Assembly (NCBI RefSeq): GCF_900302455.1
Contig: NZ_ONZG01000012.1
Span: 124,001 to 188,000, forward strand
Origin: Falsiruegeria mediterranea M17
GTDB lineage: Bacteria; Pseudomonadota; Alphaproteobacteria; Rhodobacterales; Rhodobacteraceae
Direction: 5' to 3'
DNA: 64,000 nucleotides
A program made the translations under genes and the position numbers. Shown piece by piece: positions 26,259 to 34,988 of the stretch. Position 1 is the stretch's first letter. Each line of letters starts with the position of its first letter. The notes below the pieces were generated by a model. It made no database searches. It was not told the origin of the DNA and saw only the letters and a program-made list of their open reading frames with translations.

Positions 26259-28472
26259 ATGTCCGAGACCCAGAAACTTGATGACCACGAACTGACGGCC
26301 GAAGAGTTGGCCGCCATCGAGGAACAGTTCGACGAAGGCGCCGCTGTCCGGCAAGTCACACCAACCACTGGCAAGGTCCTCCGCGTCGTTGCCCTGATCC
26401 TGGCATTTTACGAATTCTTCACAGCCGGGTTTGGCCTGCCTGCAGACCACTGGCACATGGGCATCTACCTGGCTCTGCTTTTCATTCTGGTTTACGCGAC
26501 CATTCCGATCATCGGATCGCAAAGCCTTTATGCGCTGAAAGTCAGCCGGTTCCGCATCGGCAACATCCCCCTCTATGATCTGGTCTTCATGGCGCTTGGC
26601 ATCGTTGCAGCGCTGTATGTGGGCATGGCCTGGCGCGGTATCCCGGCCCTTGGGATCGAGGAACAGACGTTCCGAATGGGCAACCCCAACACCTACGACG
26701 TAGTGCTGGGGGTTATCATCATCCTGTTGGTGCTGGACATCGCGCGTCGCACTTTGGGCTGGGTACTGCCGCTGATCATCTGTGTCTTCATCTCTTACGC
26801 CTTGCTGGGTCCGTATTTCCCCGGCTTGCTGCAGCATCCCGGTGTGAACTTCAAAACCTTCGTGTCGTCGATGTACTTTCCACAAGAGGGAATCTACGGC
26901 GTCACGTTGTGGGTTGTTTCGACCATCGTCTTTCACTTTGTGCTGTTTGGTGTGATCGCGCAGCGCACCGGTCTGGGGCAATTGTTCATCGACAACGCCA
27001 CCATCCTTGCCGGACGCTATACCGGAGGCCCGGCAAAGGTGTCGGTGGTTTCCTCGGCCTTCTTCGGTACGATCTCGGGCTCTTCGGTGGCCAACACCGT
27101 CTCAACCGGGGCACTGACCATTCCCAACATGAAACGCCTGGGCTATCCGGGCCACTTTGCTGGCGGGGTTGAGGCCGCGTCATCGGCGGGGGGACAGATC
27201 ACGCCGCCGATCATGGGGGCTGCGGCCTTTATAATGGCCGAGTTTCTTGAGGTTCCTTATACCACCATCGTGATTGCCGCGATCTTTCCGGCCATCCTGC
27301 ACTATGTCGGGGTCTTCGCTGTGGTGCACCTGATGGCTCGCAAGCTGAACCTGCAGGGGCTGGCGAAAGAGCAATTGCCGCAACTCAAGGCTGTCTGGGC
27401 CGAAGGCTGGGCCAATATCGTGCCACTGATCGGCCTGCTGGTCGTGCTGTTCACAGGCTACACCCCATTCATGTCCGCTTTCTGCGGTATTTCGTTGGCG
27501 GTGATTGCCGGCATGTCCCGGATCAAACAACCGCCGACACTGATCTACGCGGCCGCGTTCCTGGCATTTGTGCTTTGGAAATTCTCGGACGGTGGTTTTG
27601 ACCTGACCATGACGGCCATTCTGTGCGGCCTGTCGTTGATTGCGACCCTGAATCCGCAAAAGCGCATCGAGGTGCCTGAGATGCTGCAGGCGGTTGAACT
27701 GGGTGTGAAATATTCGCTGGCCGTGGGTGCCGCAGCCGCTGCCGTTGGCATCGTGGTGGGCGTGATCAATACCACCGGCATCGGCTTCCGCATCGGTTTT
27801 ATGGTAACGCAAGGCGCAGGCAATCTGGCTGCTGATCTCTACAACATGATTTCGTTCGGCAGTTTCCAACTGTTTGCGATGGAAGACCTGCAACTGTTCA
27901 TTTCGCTGGTGTTCATTGCCGTGGTTTGCATCCTGATGGGGGCGGGTATCCCGACCACCGCGCTGTACATCATGCTGGTTTCTGTCGCGCAGCCTGCGCT
28001 CGCACAGCTCGGCGTTCCACCGATCGCAAGCCATTTGTTTGTTCTCTACTATGGCGTGGTGTCCGAGATCACGCCTCCGGTCTGTACATCCGCCTACGCG
28101 GCTGCGGCCATTGCAAACTCCAACCCCTTCAGGACAGGCTTGTCCGCCTTTACCCTGGGGTTGGGCAAGGTGATCGCGCCAATGGCTTTTGTCTATGCGC
28201 CGGTTCTGCTGTTCGTGTCCTCAACAGGCTTCAACCTGTGGGAGTTCACCTACACTGCGACCAGCTGTATCGCTGGGGTCATCGCTCTCTCTGCGGCCGT
28301 GGTAGGGTACTGGCTGAAGCCGCTGAACGTGATGTCGCGTATCCTGTTGGCCATCTCGGGTGTGATCTTTGTCGCGCCTAGCCTGACCGCCGATCTGATT
28401 GCATTGGCGGTGGCTTCGCCTGTCATCGTCACTCAGTTGATCGCACGCAATCGCAGCCAATCTCCGGCCTGA
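26259..28472 (+). CDS. TRAP transporter fused 4TM/12TM permease (TAXI type)
   Basis: The protein has 737 residues and many hydrophobic helices. It combines the small and large TRAP membrane subunits, as is typical for TAXI systems. Recognisable segments include SSAFFGTISGSSVANTVSTG and SSAGGQITPPIMGAAAF in the large subunit and GAGIPTTALYIML near the C-terminal half. I chose ATG 26259, which has CAGGGGC six bases upstream, over the in-frame ATG at 26238. It uses the sodium gradient to import the ligand brought by the upstream binding protein (family knowledge). The stop is four bases before the next start, so the genes are co-transcribed. Confidence 0.92.
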   Translation: MSETQKLDDHELTAEELAAIEEQFDEGAAVRQVTPTTGKVLRVVALILAFYEFFTAGFGLPADHWHMGIYLALLFILVYATIPIIGSQSLYALKVSRFRIGNIPLYDLVFMALGIVAALYVGMAWRGIPALGIEEQTFRMGNPNTYDVVLGVIIILLVLDIARRTLGWVLPLIICVFISYALLGPYFPGLLQHPGVNFKTFVSSMYFPQEGIYGVTLWVVSTIVFHFVLFGVIAQRTGLGQLFIDNATILAGRYTGGPAKVSVVSSAFFGTISGSSVANTVSTGALTIPNMKRLGYPGHFAGGVEAASSAGGQITPPIMGAAAFIMAEFLEVPYTTIVIAAIFPAILHYVGVFAVVHLMARKLNLQGLAKEQLPQLKAVWAEGWANIVPLIGLLVVLFTGYTPFMSAFCGISLAVIAGMSRIKQPPTLIYAAAFLAFVLWKFSDGGFDLTMTAILCGLSLIATLNPQKRIEVPEMLQAVELGVKYSLAVGAAAAAVGIVVGVINTTGIGFRIGFMVTQGAGNLAADLYNMISFGSFQLFAMEDLQLFISLVFIAVVCILMGAGIPTTALYIMLVSVAQPALAQLGVPPIASHLFVLYYGVVSEITPPVCTSAYAAAAIANSNPFRTGLSAFTLGLGKVIAPMAFVYAPVLLFVSSTGFNLWEFTYTATSCIAGVIALSAAVVGYWLKPLNVMSRILLAISGVIFVAPSLTADLIALAVASPVIVTQLIARNRSQSPA

Positions 28473-28476
28473 TGTG

Positions 28477-29715
28477 ATGACCGAACAAGTTACAATCATC
28501 GGCGCAGGGATCGTTGGCATATGCTGCGCATTGTCCCTGCAAGAAAGGGGCATCCCGGTCCGACTTGTGGACCGAGGCGACCCGGGGCAGGAAACGTCGT
28601 TCGGCAATGCCGGAGTGGTGTCGCCGTGGTCGATCATTCCTCAAGCCGTTCCGGGCATTTGGAAGAAACTCCCCAAAATGCTGCTGGATCCCAAAAGCGC
28701 ATTGTCGGTTCGAGCGTCATTTTGGCCCAAGATGATCCCTTGGGGGATGCGCTTTCTGGGCAAGTCCGACGAGAAGTCCGTGCGCGAAGTGTCCGATGCG
28801 ATGGAGATCCTGTGTCGCCCATCCATTGATCTGTATCGTCGACACCTACACGGAACCGGACATGAAAGCCTGATCGCCGACAGCTACTATATCCACGCTT
28901 TCCGCCACGTGAAAGAGGCTGATCTGGGCGGACTGGGTTATCTGATCCGCCGGGAAAAAGGTGGTGATCTCGAACGTGTCGACGGCGCGGAATTGCGGCA
29001 CCTGGAACCTGCCTTGTCCGAGGATTTTAAGGCCGCAATCGTGATCAAAGGCCAAGCACGTGCAACCTCTCCGGGACGTGTCGGTGCGGTTCTGGCTGAA
29101 AAAGCACGTGCTCAAGGTGCCGAGATTGTGCGAACCGAAGTCACAAAGCTGACCCGAGCCCCGGATGGTTGCTGGCATCTTGCCACGCCGCAAGCGACCC
29201 TGCATGCGCATCATGTCATCCTTGCCGCCGGGGTGTGGTCTGCGGATCTGTTGAAACCATTGGGCTTGCCCGTTCCGCTTGTGGCCGAGCGGGGGTATCA
29301 CGTAGAATTCCCATGCGCTTCAGCCGTTCTGAATAACTCGGTCATGGATGTGGATGCCAAGGTTGTTGCAAGTTCGATGCACAGCGGTCTGCGAGTTGCC
29401 GGTACCGCCGAATTCGCCAGCATCGATGCCCCCGCGGATCCGCGCAAGGAACAGATCCTGACCGAACAGGCAAAAGCCATGGTCCCCGACCTCGATACTG
29501 ACAAAGCGCAGTTCTGGATGGGGCGACGCCCGTCGTTCCCAGACAGCTTACCAGCGATTGGGCCGATCGACGGCATGGACGGGCTCTACGCCGCTTTTGG
29601 GCATTCTCACTACGGCCTGATGATGGCTCCGAAAACCGGAGAGCTTGTGGCGGACATCGTGTCTGACCGCAGCCCAAATATCAGCCTGGATGCATTCTCG
29701 CTGGCCCGCTTCTAA
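28477..29715 (+). CDS. FAD-dependent oxidoreductase, D-amino-acid dehydrogenase (DadA) like
   Basis: The protein has 412 residues. The N-terminal FAD-binding Rossmann motif GAGIVGICCALSLQERG is followed by the DAO-family body and the C-terminal FGHSHYGLMMAPKTG segment. Enzymes of this type oxidise D-amino acids to 2-oxo acids and pass electrons to the respiratory chain. Its place between an importer and a racemase-like enzyme fits oxidation of the D-form of the imported amino acid. If that is D-cysteate the product would be 3-sulfopyruvate (inference). ATG 28477 is preferred to the adjacent in-frame GTG 28474. Confidence 0.85.
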   Translation: MTEQVTIIGAGIVGICCALSLQERGIPVRLVDRGDPGQETSFGNAGVVSPWSIIPQAVPGIWKKLPKMLLDPKSALSVRASFWPKMIPWGMRFLGKSDEKSVREVSDAMEILCRPSIDLYRRHLHGTGHESLIADSYYIHAFRHVKEADLGGLGYLIRREKGGDLERVDGAELRHLEPALSEDFKAAIVIKGQARATSPGRVGAVLAEKARAQGAEIVRTEVTKLTRAPDGCWHLATPQATLHAHHVILAAGVWSADLLKPLGLPVPLVAERGYHVEFPCASAVLNNSVMDVDAKVVASSMHSGLRVAGTAEFASIDAPADPRKEQILTEQAKAMVPDLDTDKAQFWMGRRPSFPDSLPAIGPIDGMDGLYAAFGHSHYGLMMAPKTGELVADIVSDRSPNISLDAFSLARF

Positions 29716-29743
29716 ATCTTCAATTCGAAAGGATCCAAGCACC

Positions 29744-30484
29744 ATGCCAATCTACGAAGGCGGTCAGAACATCTGCGGGGCTTCGATCGGGGTTCTGTGC
29801 CTTGAAAGCTATTTCCCGAAACCACCGGGGCATATCAAGAACCCATCCAGCCTGCCGTTTCCGGTGCTCTATGAAATGATCGACGGCATCACCGTCCCGA
29901 CCCTGCTGAACAACCCTACGCCCGAGTTGCTCGCTCCTTTCATAGAAGGTGCAAAAAGGCTTGAAGCTGAGGGCGTTCGGGCCATCACAGGAAGTTGTGG
30001 TTTTCTGGCCCTGTTTCAAAAGGAACTTGCCGCAGCTGTGTCCGTGCCCGTCTTTGCGTCCAGCCTGATCCAGGTGCCCCTGGCCTTTCACATGACCGGA
30101 GCAAACGCGCCAGTTGGTGTGCTGACCGCTGATGCATCGGCACTGACACCGAGGCATTTCGAAGGTGTCGGAGCGGCAGGTATTCCCGTTGCGGTACAAG
30201 GGCTGGAGGACACCAGCGAATTCGCAGAGGTGATCTTGCGGAACACACGGACCCGCATGGACACAGATCTGATCGAAGCCGAGGTTCTTGGGGCCGCTCG
30301 GCGACTGAAAAACCAAGCTCTGGACATCCGATCATTGGTACTGGAATGTACCGATTTGCCGCCATATGCCGCGCGACTTCAGCAAGAACTGCAACTTCCA
30401 GTCTTCGATTTGACGACACTGGCGCAGATGGCCCATACCGTTGCGACGCGCGAACCCTATGCTGGCAACATGCCTTGGACATAA
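29744..30484 (+). CDS. Asp/Glu racemase superfamily protein
   Basis: The protein has 246 residues. It has the two cysteines expected of cofactor-independent Asp/Glu/hydantoin racemases in their usual contexts, TGSCGFLA and LECTDLPPYA. GAAAGGA lies ten bases before ATG 29744. In this operon it could interconvert the enantiomers of the imported amino acid before the oxidase or the lyase. Cysteate is the sulfonate analogue of aspartate, which makes it a reasonable substrate (inference). A maleate-isomerase-like or decarboxylase-like role in the same superfamily cannot be excluded. Confidence 0.75.
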   Translation: MPIYEGGQNICGASIGVLCLESYFPKPPGHIKNPSSLPFPVLYEMIDGITVPTLLNNPTPELLAPFIEGAKRLEAEGVRAITGSCGFLALFQKELAAAVSVPVFASSLIQVPLAFHMTGANAPVGVLTADASALTPRHFEGVGAAGIPVAVQGLEDTSEFAEVILRNTRTRMDTDLIEAEVLGAARRLKNQALDIRSLVLECTDLPPYAARLQQELQLPVFDLTTLAQMAHTVATREPYAGNMPWT

Positions 30485-30521
30485 GGTTTCAGCCGTAACA
30501 CACGCGACATGGGGAAACTGA

Positions 30522-31250
30522 GTGTCCGTTGACCTTGCCATCCAGATGGTCGCCATAGGCCTTGGCGCAATGCTGCAAGTCGGCGTTGGAATCGGGTTCA
30601 GCATAATTGCGGGCCCGCCAATGATGATACTGCTCGGCACGTCGACGGCCGTTCCCGTTTTGCTGCTGCTGAACACCGTTGTTTCGGTGGTCGCGACGAA
30701 TCGACATGTGCTGAACACCGACCGTCAGACCATTCGAACGGCAATCATCGGTTGCCTCGCCGGAGTGGTCGTCGGTCTCGCTGTCTATCCCTGGTTGACC
30801 GAAGCGTTTGTCCTTGCCCTGACGGCCAGCCTGTTGCTGATCGGGCTTCTTACGACCTTGCTGCCCCTGCGCCGCTCTGTTGGCACGGCCGGGTTCCTAA
30901 CCATTTCCTGTTTGTCAGGGTTGGCGACCGTTTGGGCCGCGACACCCGGCCCACTTATGATCTTTGGATTGATTGCCAAAGGCCGCGGCGCCAAAGACGT
31001 CGCAAAGCTGGTCCAACCTATCGCCTTGGTGGGCTATGGTACCGCATTCCTGTTGCACAGCCTGTCAACGCCGCAAGCATTCGGCTATGGCCTGCAAATC
31101 TGGGGCTTCGTTGCGCTGACATTGATCAGTAGCCTGATTGGCCGACGTGTGAGGCCGGTTTTGCCGCAGACGCTCGTTACCACCGCTATTAGAGTGGTTT
31201 CTTTTCTAGCCTGCGGTGTTCTCTTTCATCGCGCATTTACGATCGCATAA
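30522..31250 (+). CDS. cuyZ: TauE/SafE family anion exporter (probable sulfite exporter)
   Basis: The protein has 242 residues and is almost entirely hydrophobic, with about 7-8 membrane helices and the family-typical ML/Q-VGVGIGFS and WAATPGPLMIFGLIAKG stretches. TauE/SafE proteins export sulfite and related anions released in organosulfonate breakdown. Its position directly upstream of a PLP lyase of the cysteate sulfo-lyase family matches the cuyZ-cuyA arrangement described for Ruegeria pomeroyi (established knowledge; the symbol here is an assignment by analogy). The start is GTG 30522 with GGGGAAA upstream. Confidence 0.7.
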   Translation: MSVDLAIQMVAIGLGAMLQVGVGIGFSIIAGPPMMILLGTSTAVPVLLLLNTVVSVVATNRHVLNTDRQTIRTAIIGCLAGVVVGLAVYPWLTEAFVLALTASLLLIGLLTTLLPLRRSVGTAGFLTISCLSGLATVWAATPGPLMIFGLIAKGRGAKDVAKLVQPIALVGYGTAFLLHSLSTPQAFGYGLQIWGFVALTLISSLIGRRVRPVLPQTLVTTAIRVVSFLACGVLFHRAFTIA

Positions 31251-31266
31251 AGTCGAGAGGCAGAAG

Positions 31267-32283
31267 ATGACGCAAAAGAGCATTCTGGACAGGTTTCCAA
31301 GAGCCCAACTCATGTCAGGTCCTACACCCTTGGATCGGTTGGACAGGCTGTCGTCGGAGCTGGGCATAGACCTCTGGTTGAAACGCGATGATCTCACCGG
31401 TCTTGGGTTCGGTGGCAACAAGACACGGCAGCTAGAGTTCTACTTGGGAGATGCCGTGGAACAAGGGGCCGATACTATTCTGATCACCGGCGCTGTTCAG
31501 TCCAACTTTGTTCGATCTGCTGCTGCCGCTGCCGCCAAATTGGGCATGCAATCCGTCTTGCAACTGGAAGAACGTGTGCCGGATATGGGCGAAGAGTATT
31601 ACAGCTCTGGCAATGTGCTGTTGGCAAAGATCTTGGGCGCCGAACACATGAGTTATCCCGAAGGTGAAGACGAAGCCGGAGCAGACGCTGCGCTGCACGC
31701 GCGCGCCGACGAACTGAAATCTGAGGGGCGCAAACCTTATGTCATTCATCTGGGATTGAACCATCCACCCTTGGGCGCCTTGGGCTATGTCGCCGCCGGA
31801 CAGGAATTGTGTCGGCAGATGCCAGATGCGGAAGCGGTCATCGTCCCGTCGGGGAGTGGAGCCACGCATGGTGGGGTGTTGACGGGAATGGCCGTGGAAG
31901 AAAATGCAGCCTCTGTATTCGGCGTCTGCGTGCGCCGCGATCGAGAAAAACAAACGGCCCGAATGGGCACCGTACTTCGGAAACTGGCCGATTTGCTGGA
32001 TATCGACGCAGTGCCGTTACAGGACAAGATCAACGTATTGGATGACGCACTCTCCCCCGGCTATGGCAAAATGAGTGGAATGACCCGTGCGGCCTTGGAA
32101 AAAATGGCGCGCACCGAAGGAATCTTCCTTGATCCCGTCTATTCAGCCAAAACCTTCGCAGGGCTATTGCATTTGGTGAGTACAGGAGAAATTCAACCCG
32201 GACAGAAAGTTGTAATGCTTCATACAGGTGGGTTGCCTGCGCTTTTCGGTTACCAGAGCGCGTTGCTAGACGACCCAACCTAG
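31267..32283 (+). CDS. cuyA: PLP-dependent lyase: L-cysteate sulfo-lyase / D-cysteine desulfhydrase family
   Basis: The protein has 338 residues, the usual size. The family PLP lysine is in GFGGNKTRQLEFYLGDA, preceded by LWLKRDDLTGLG; the segment VPSGSGATHGG is the phosphate-binding glycine/serine loop. GAGAGG lies six bases before ATG 31267. Members of this fold-type II group are D-cysteine desulfhydrase, ACC deaminase and cysteate sulfo-lyase (CuyA), which splits L-cysteate into pyruvate, ammonium and sulfite. The adjacent exporter argues for CuyA. D-cysteine desulfhydrase is the main alternative, and homology alone does not separate the two. Confidence 0.65.
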   Translation: MTQKSILDRFPRAQLMSGPTPLDRLDRLSSELGIDLWLKRDDLTGLGFGGNKTRQLEFYLGDAVEQGADTILITGAVQSNFVRSAAAAAAKLGMQSVLQLEERVPDMGEEYYSSGNVLLAKILGAEHMSYPEGEDEAGADAALHARADELKSEGRKPYVIHLGLNHPPLGALGYVAAGQELCRQMPDAEAVIVPSGSGATHGGVLTGMAVEENAASVFGVCVRRDREKQTARMGTVLRKLADLLDIDAVPLQDKINVLDDALSPGYGKMSGMTRAALEKMARTEGIFLDPVYSAKTFAGLLHLVSTGEIQPGQKVVMLHTGGLPALFGYQSALLDDPT

Positions 32284-32434
32284 ATCCGGTTCTGTTACTC
32301 GCCTTTGACCGCCGACGCGCTCGAATGCAGAGGGTGAAAAATCGCGCGTGTTTCCAGTCGGGATCACGCCCCGCTGGACCGTTGGATTGCTGGGCGACTT
32401 CCATATTTATCGCAACCTATCCAAAACCAGAGAC

Positions 32435-33199
32435 CTAGGTTTGATTTGTCAGAAATTGCTTCACTTTCGGTGGCACGATTTGACTGTGAAGCTCGTATAT
32501 CCCGCAGTCTTGAAACAAATTTCGCACAGGCGTCGTAGCGCGCACTTTGGCCCAAACAACAGCGGATGACGTCGGCTGCCGTCCGGCCAGCGAAGCCAGA
32601 TACGACATCGTGCCAAACAGATTCCCAGAGCGATCTCGGTGCTGCTTGTTCAGGATGTATAAGCTGAGCGGCGCATCGGTGCCGCGTTCCTTGTCGACGA
32701 TAAACAGTTGTCCCGCCGTGAAAGACGCCTTGCCGTCACAGCGTGTCCAGCGACGCGCCGATGAACGGGAATCAACAAGCGTTTCAACAACACGGCTAAA
32801 GACCAGGCCATCGCGCTCATCCAGAAAAGCTGCATTTACGACAACCTTGGACGGGTCGTTAGGGGCGCAAAAGAACACGCGATAAGATCCCAAAAACGCG
32901 CGTAACCGGGAAAAATCCCCTGGAAACGCGTCAATCAGTGGGTCGCGCCGGAGCTCGGTTCTGGACCGTGCGGTCCGCGCGGTTTGTCTGCGCAATTCGG
33001 GGTGAGGGCCCAACAACACTGTCTCTTCGACACCAAAGAACCTTGCTATTCTGCGAAGGTTGTTGGGCGAAGGTTGGCTACGCCCCGAAAGATACTTGCT
33101 GAACTGTTGGTGATTGATGCCAATTTCCCGACATACCGCCGCGACGGACGGGTGGTTGGCACACAGGTGCTGTAGGTTGAAGGGCAGATCGGTCGTCAT
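32435..33199 (-). CDS. XRE-type HTH transcriptional regulator
   Basis: The protein has 254 residues. An N-terminal helix-turn-helix is visible in VCREIGINHQQFSKYLSGRS followed by PSPNNLRRIARFFGVEE. The remaining 180 residues form an uncharacterised sensor-like domain without motifs I can name. The gene diverges from the orphan solute-binding protein gene, and the gap holds a 12-base perfect palindrome that is probably its operator. The 151 bases between its 3' end and the lyase gene contain no gene or terminator that I can support. Confidence 0.8.
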   Translation of the reverse strand: MTTDLPFNLQHLCANHPSVAAVCREIGINHQQFSKYLSGRSQPSPNNLRRIARFFGVEETVLLGPHPELRRQTARTARSRTELRRDPLIDAFPGDFSRLRAFLGSYRVFFCAPNDPSKVVVNAAFLDERDGLVFSRVVETLVDSRSSARRWTRCDGKASFTAGQLFIVDKERGTDAPLSLYILNKQHRDRSGNLFGTMSYLASLAGRQPTSSAVVWAKVRATTPVRNLFQDCGIYELHSQIVPPKVKQFLTNQT

Positions 33200-33217
33200 C
33201 AGGACTCGCTTAAACTA

Positions 33218-33229
33218 GCTAAATTTAGC
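33218..33229. promoter_or_regulatory. Perfect palindrome GCTAAATTTAGC, candidate XRE operator
   Basis: This 12-base perfect dyad lies between the divergent XRE regulator and binding-protein genes. A further CTTAGC half-site follows at 33234-33239. The AT-rich setting suggests it overlaps a promoter. Assigned by symmetry and position. Confidence 0.5.
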
Positions 33230-33305
33230 ATAACTTAGCGCAATTGTTAACGAAGCGTCGATTCGTAAGTTTCTCTCAAAGCTTTGGACCCGAGGGAGGC
33301 AACGG

Positions 33306-34907
33306 ATGGACAAGTTTCAATATCTGCGGCAGCTGGAACAGCGCCTACAAACTCGCCAACTGGATCGACGTCAGTTCATGCGCGGCGTTCTGGCCACTGG
33401 CATGACGGTCACTGCTGCGACGATGCTGGCCGACCGGGTCGAGGCGGCAACACCCAAGCGTGGCGGCCAGCTGGCCGCAGGCATCGGTCATGGCTCGACC
33501 ACCGAAAAGCTGGACCCGGGCCAGATTTCGGCCGGGTTCCTGATCCCGCTGAGCTTGGGCATGAACGGGTTTCTGACCGTCATCGACGCCAACAGCACGG
33601 TCCAGTCGTCGATTGCCCAATCGTGGGAGGCTTCACCTGACGCCTCGGTCTGGACCTTTGAATTGCGCGATGGGGTCGAGTTCCACAACGGTCGCAGCGT
33701 GACCGCCGAGGATGTCATTGCCTCGATCAACTATCATCGGGGAGAGGGGACAACCTCGACTGGGGCGCCCTTGCTGGCTGGCGTCAAAGCCCTGCGCGCG
33801 GATGGTCCGCGCACAGTTGTGTTCGAGCTGGAGGGTGGTAACGCAGATTTCCCCGCCATCCTGAGCGACTATCGCTTTGCGATCCTACCTGCCGAGGGCG
33901 ACAGCATTGACTGGCAATCGGGCATCGGCTGTGGCGCCTACCAGCTCAAGGATTTCCAGCCCGGTGTGTCCGCTGATCTGGTACGCCACGCCAACCATTG
34001 GAACGATGCAGCGGGCTATGTTGATGAATGGAAGCTCTTTGTGCTCCTCGATGCCACTACCCGCATCGCGGCGTTAACAGCAGGTACTGTTGATGTGGCT
34101 GACAAGATCGACCCCAAAACCGCAAAGTTCATCACCCGAAACCCGGCGATCAACCTGCATTCGGTGGCAGGGACACAGCACTATTCCTTCCCAATGCTGA
34201 CCAATGCCGCGCCGTTTAATGACAACAACGTGCGCCAGGCGGTCAAATGGGGCATCGACCGGAAGGAACTGGTCGACAAGATTCTGTTAGGCTATGGCGA
34301 GGTCGGCAACGACCATCCCATCGGATCCGGCCAGCGGTATTTCAACAGCGCGTTGGAGCAAAAGAGCTTTGATCCCGACAAGGCGAAATTCTACCTCAAA
34401 CAAGCAGGTCTATCGTCGCTGGATGTTGAACTGTCGTCATCGGATGCGGCCTTTGCCGGGGCGGTGGATGCGGCGACCCTGATCTCGAACTCGCAAGCGA
34501 AATGCGGGATCAATGTCTCGGTCAAGCGTGAACCCAATGACGGTTACTGGTCCGAGGTCTGGACCAAGAAGCCGTGGTGCGCCAGCTATTGGGCAGGTCG
34601 TCCGGTTGAGGATCTGATGTTCTCACTGGCGTTCCAGTCGGGTGTGGCCTGGAATGAATCCTTCTGGTCGCACGAGACATTCGACAAGATTCTGGTCGAA
34701 GCCCGCGCAGAACTGGACACCGACAAGCGCCGCGAGATGTATGGCGAACTGCAGGACATCGTGGCCAATCAAGGTGGCGTCGCGTTCCCGATGTTTGCCT
34801 CTTATGTCTTTGGCACGCGCCCAACTGTCGGCACGCCTGAGAAGTTCGGCTCGAACCTGGACTTGGATGGCAGCAGCTTTATGGAACGTTGGTGGAAAGC
34901 GGGCTAA
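33306..34907 (+). CDS. ABC transporter substrate-binding protein, family 5, Tat-exported
   Basis: The protein has 533 residues. A twin-arginine signal, RRQFMRGVLATGMTV, is followed by the family 5 (peptide/nickel/opine) binding fold, with the typical segment WTFELRDGVEFHNGR and later VRQAVKWGIDRKELVD. GAGGGAGGCAAC precedes ATG 33306. No permease or ATPase gene lies nearby, so it is an orphan that must use a distant transporter or act as a sensor. The adjacent M81 gene suggests a peptide-like or cyclic ligand (inference). The divergent XRE protein probably regulates it. Confidence 0.9.
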   Translation: MDKFQYLRQLEQRLQTRQLDRRQFMRGVLATGMTVTAATMLADRVEAATPKRGGQLAAGIGHGSTTEKLDPGQISAGFLIPLSLGMNGFLTVIDANSTVQSSIAQSWEASPDASVWTFELRDGVEFHNGRSVTAEDVIASINYHRGEGTTSTGAPLLAGVKALRADGPRTVVFELEGGNADFPAILSDYRFAILPAEGDSIDWQSGIGCGAYQLKDFQPGVSADLVRHANHWNDAAGYVDEWKLFVLLDATTRIAALTAGTVDVADKIDPKTAKFITRNPAINLHSVAGTQHYSFPMLTNAAPFNDNNVRQAVKWGIDRKELVDKILLGYGEVGNDHPIGSGQRYFNSALEQKSFDPDKAKFYLKQAGLSSLDVELSSSDAAFAGAVDAATLISNSQAKCGINVSVKREPNDGYWSEVWTKKPWCASYWAGRPVEDLMFSLAFQSGVAWNESFWSHETFDKILVEARAELDTDKRREMYGELQDIVANQGGVAFPMFASYVFGTRPTVGTPEKFGSNLDLDGSSFMERWWKAG

Positions 34908-34940
34908 GCCCGATCTAGGCTTGTATTCAACTCTTTCATA

Positions 34941-34964
34941 TGGGGTGACCTTTGGGTCATCCCA
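34941..34964 (+). terminator. Hairpin after the binding-protein gene
   Basis: TGGGGTGACC-TTTG-GGTCATCCCA forms a 10-base stem with one G-T pair, between the binding-protein and M81 genes. There is no T-run. It probably limits read-through or stabilises the upstream mRNA. Confidence 0.5.
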
Positions 34965-34988
34965 CCTTGTGTTCAGGACCTAGACTCT

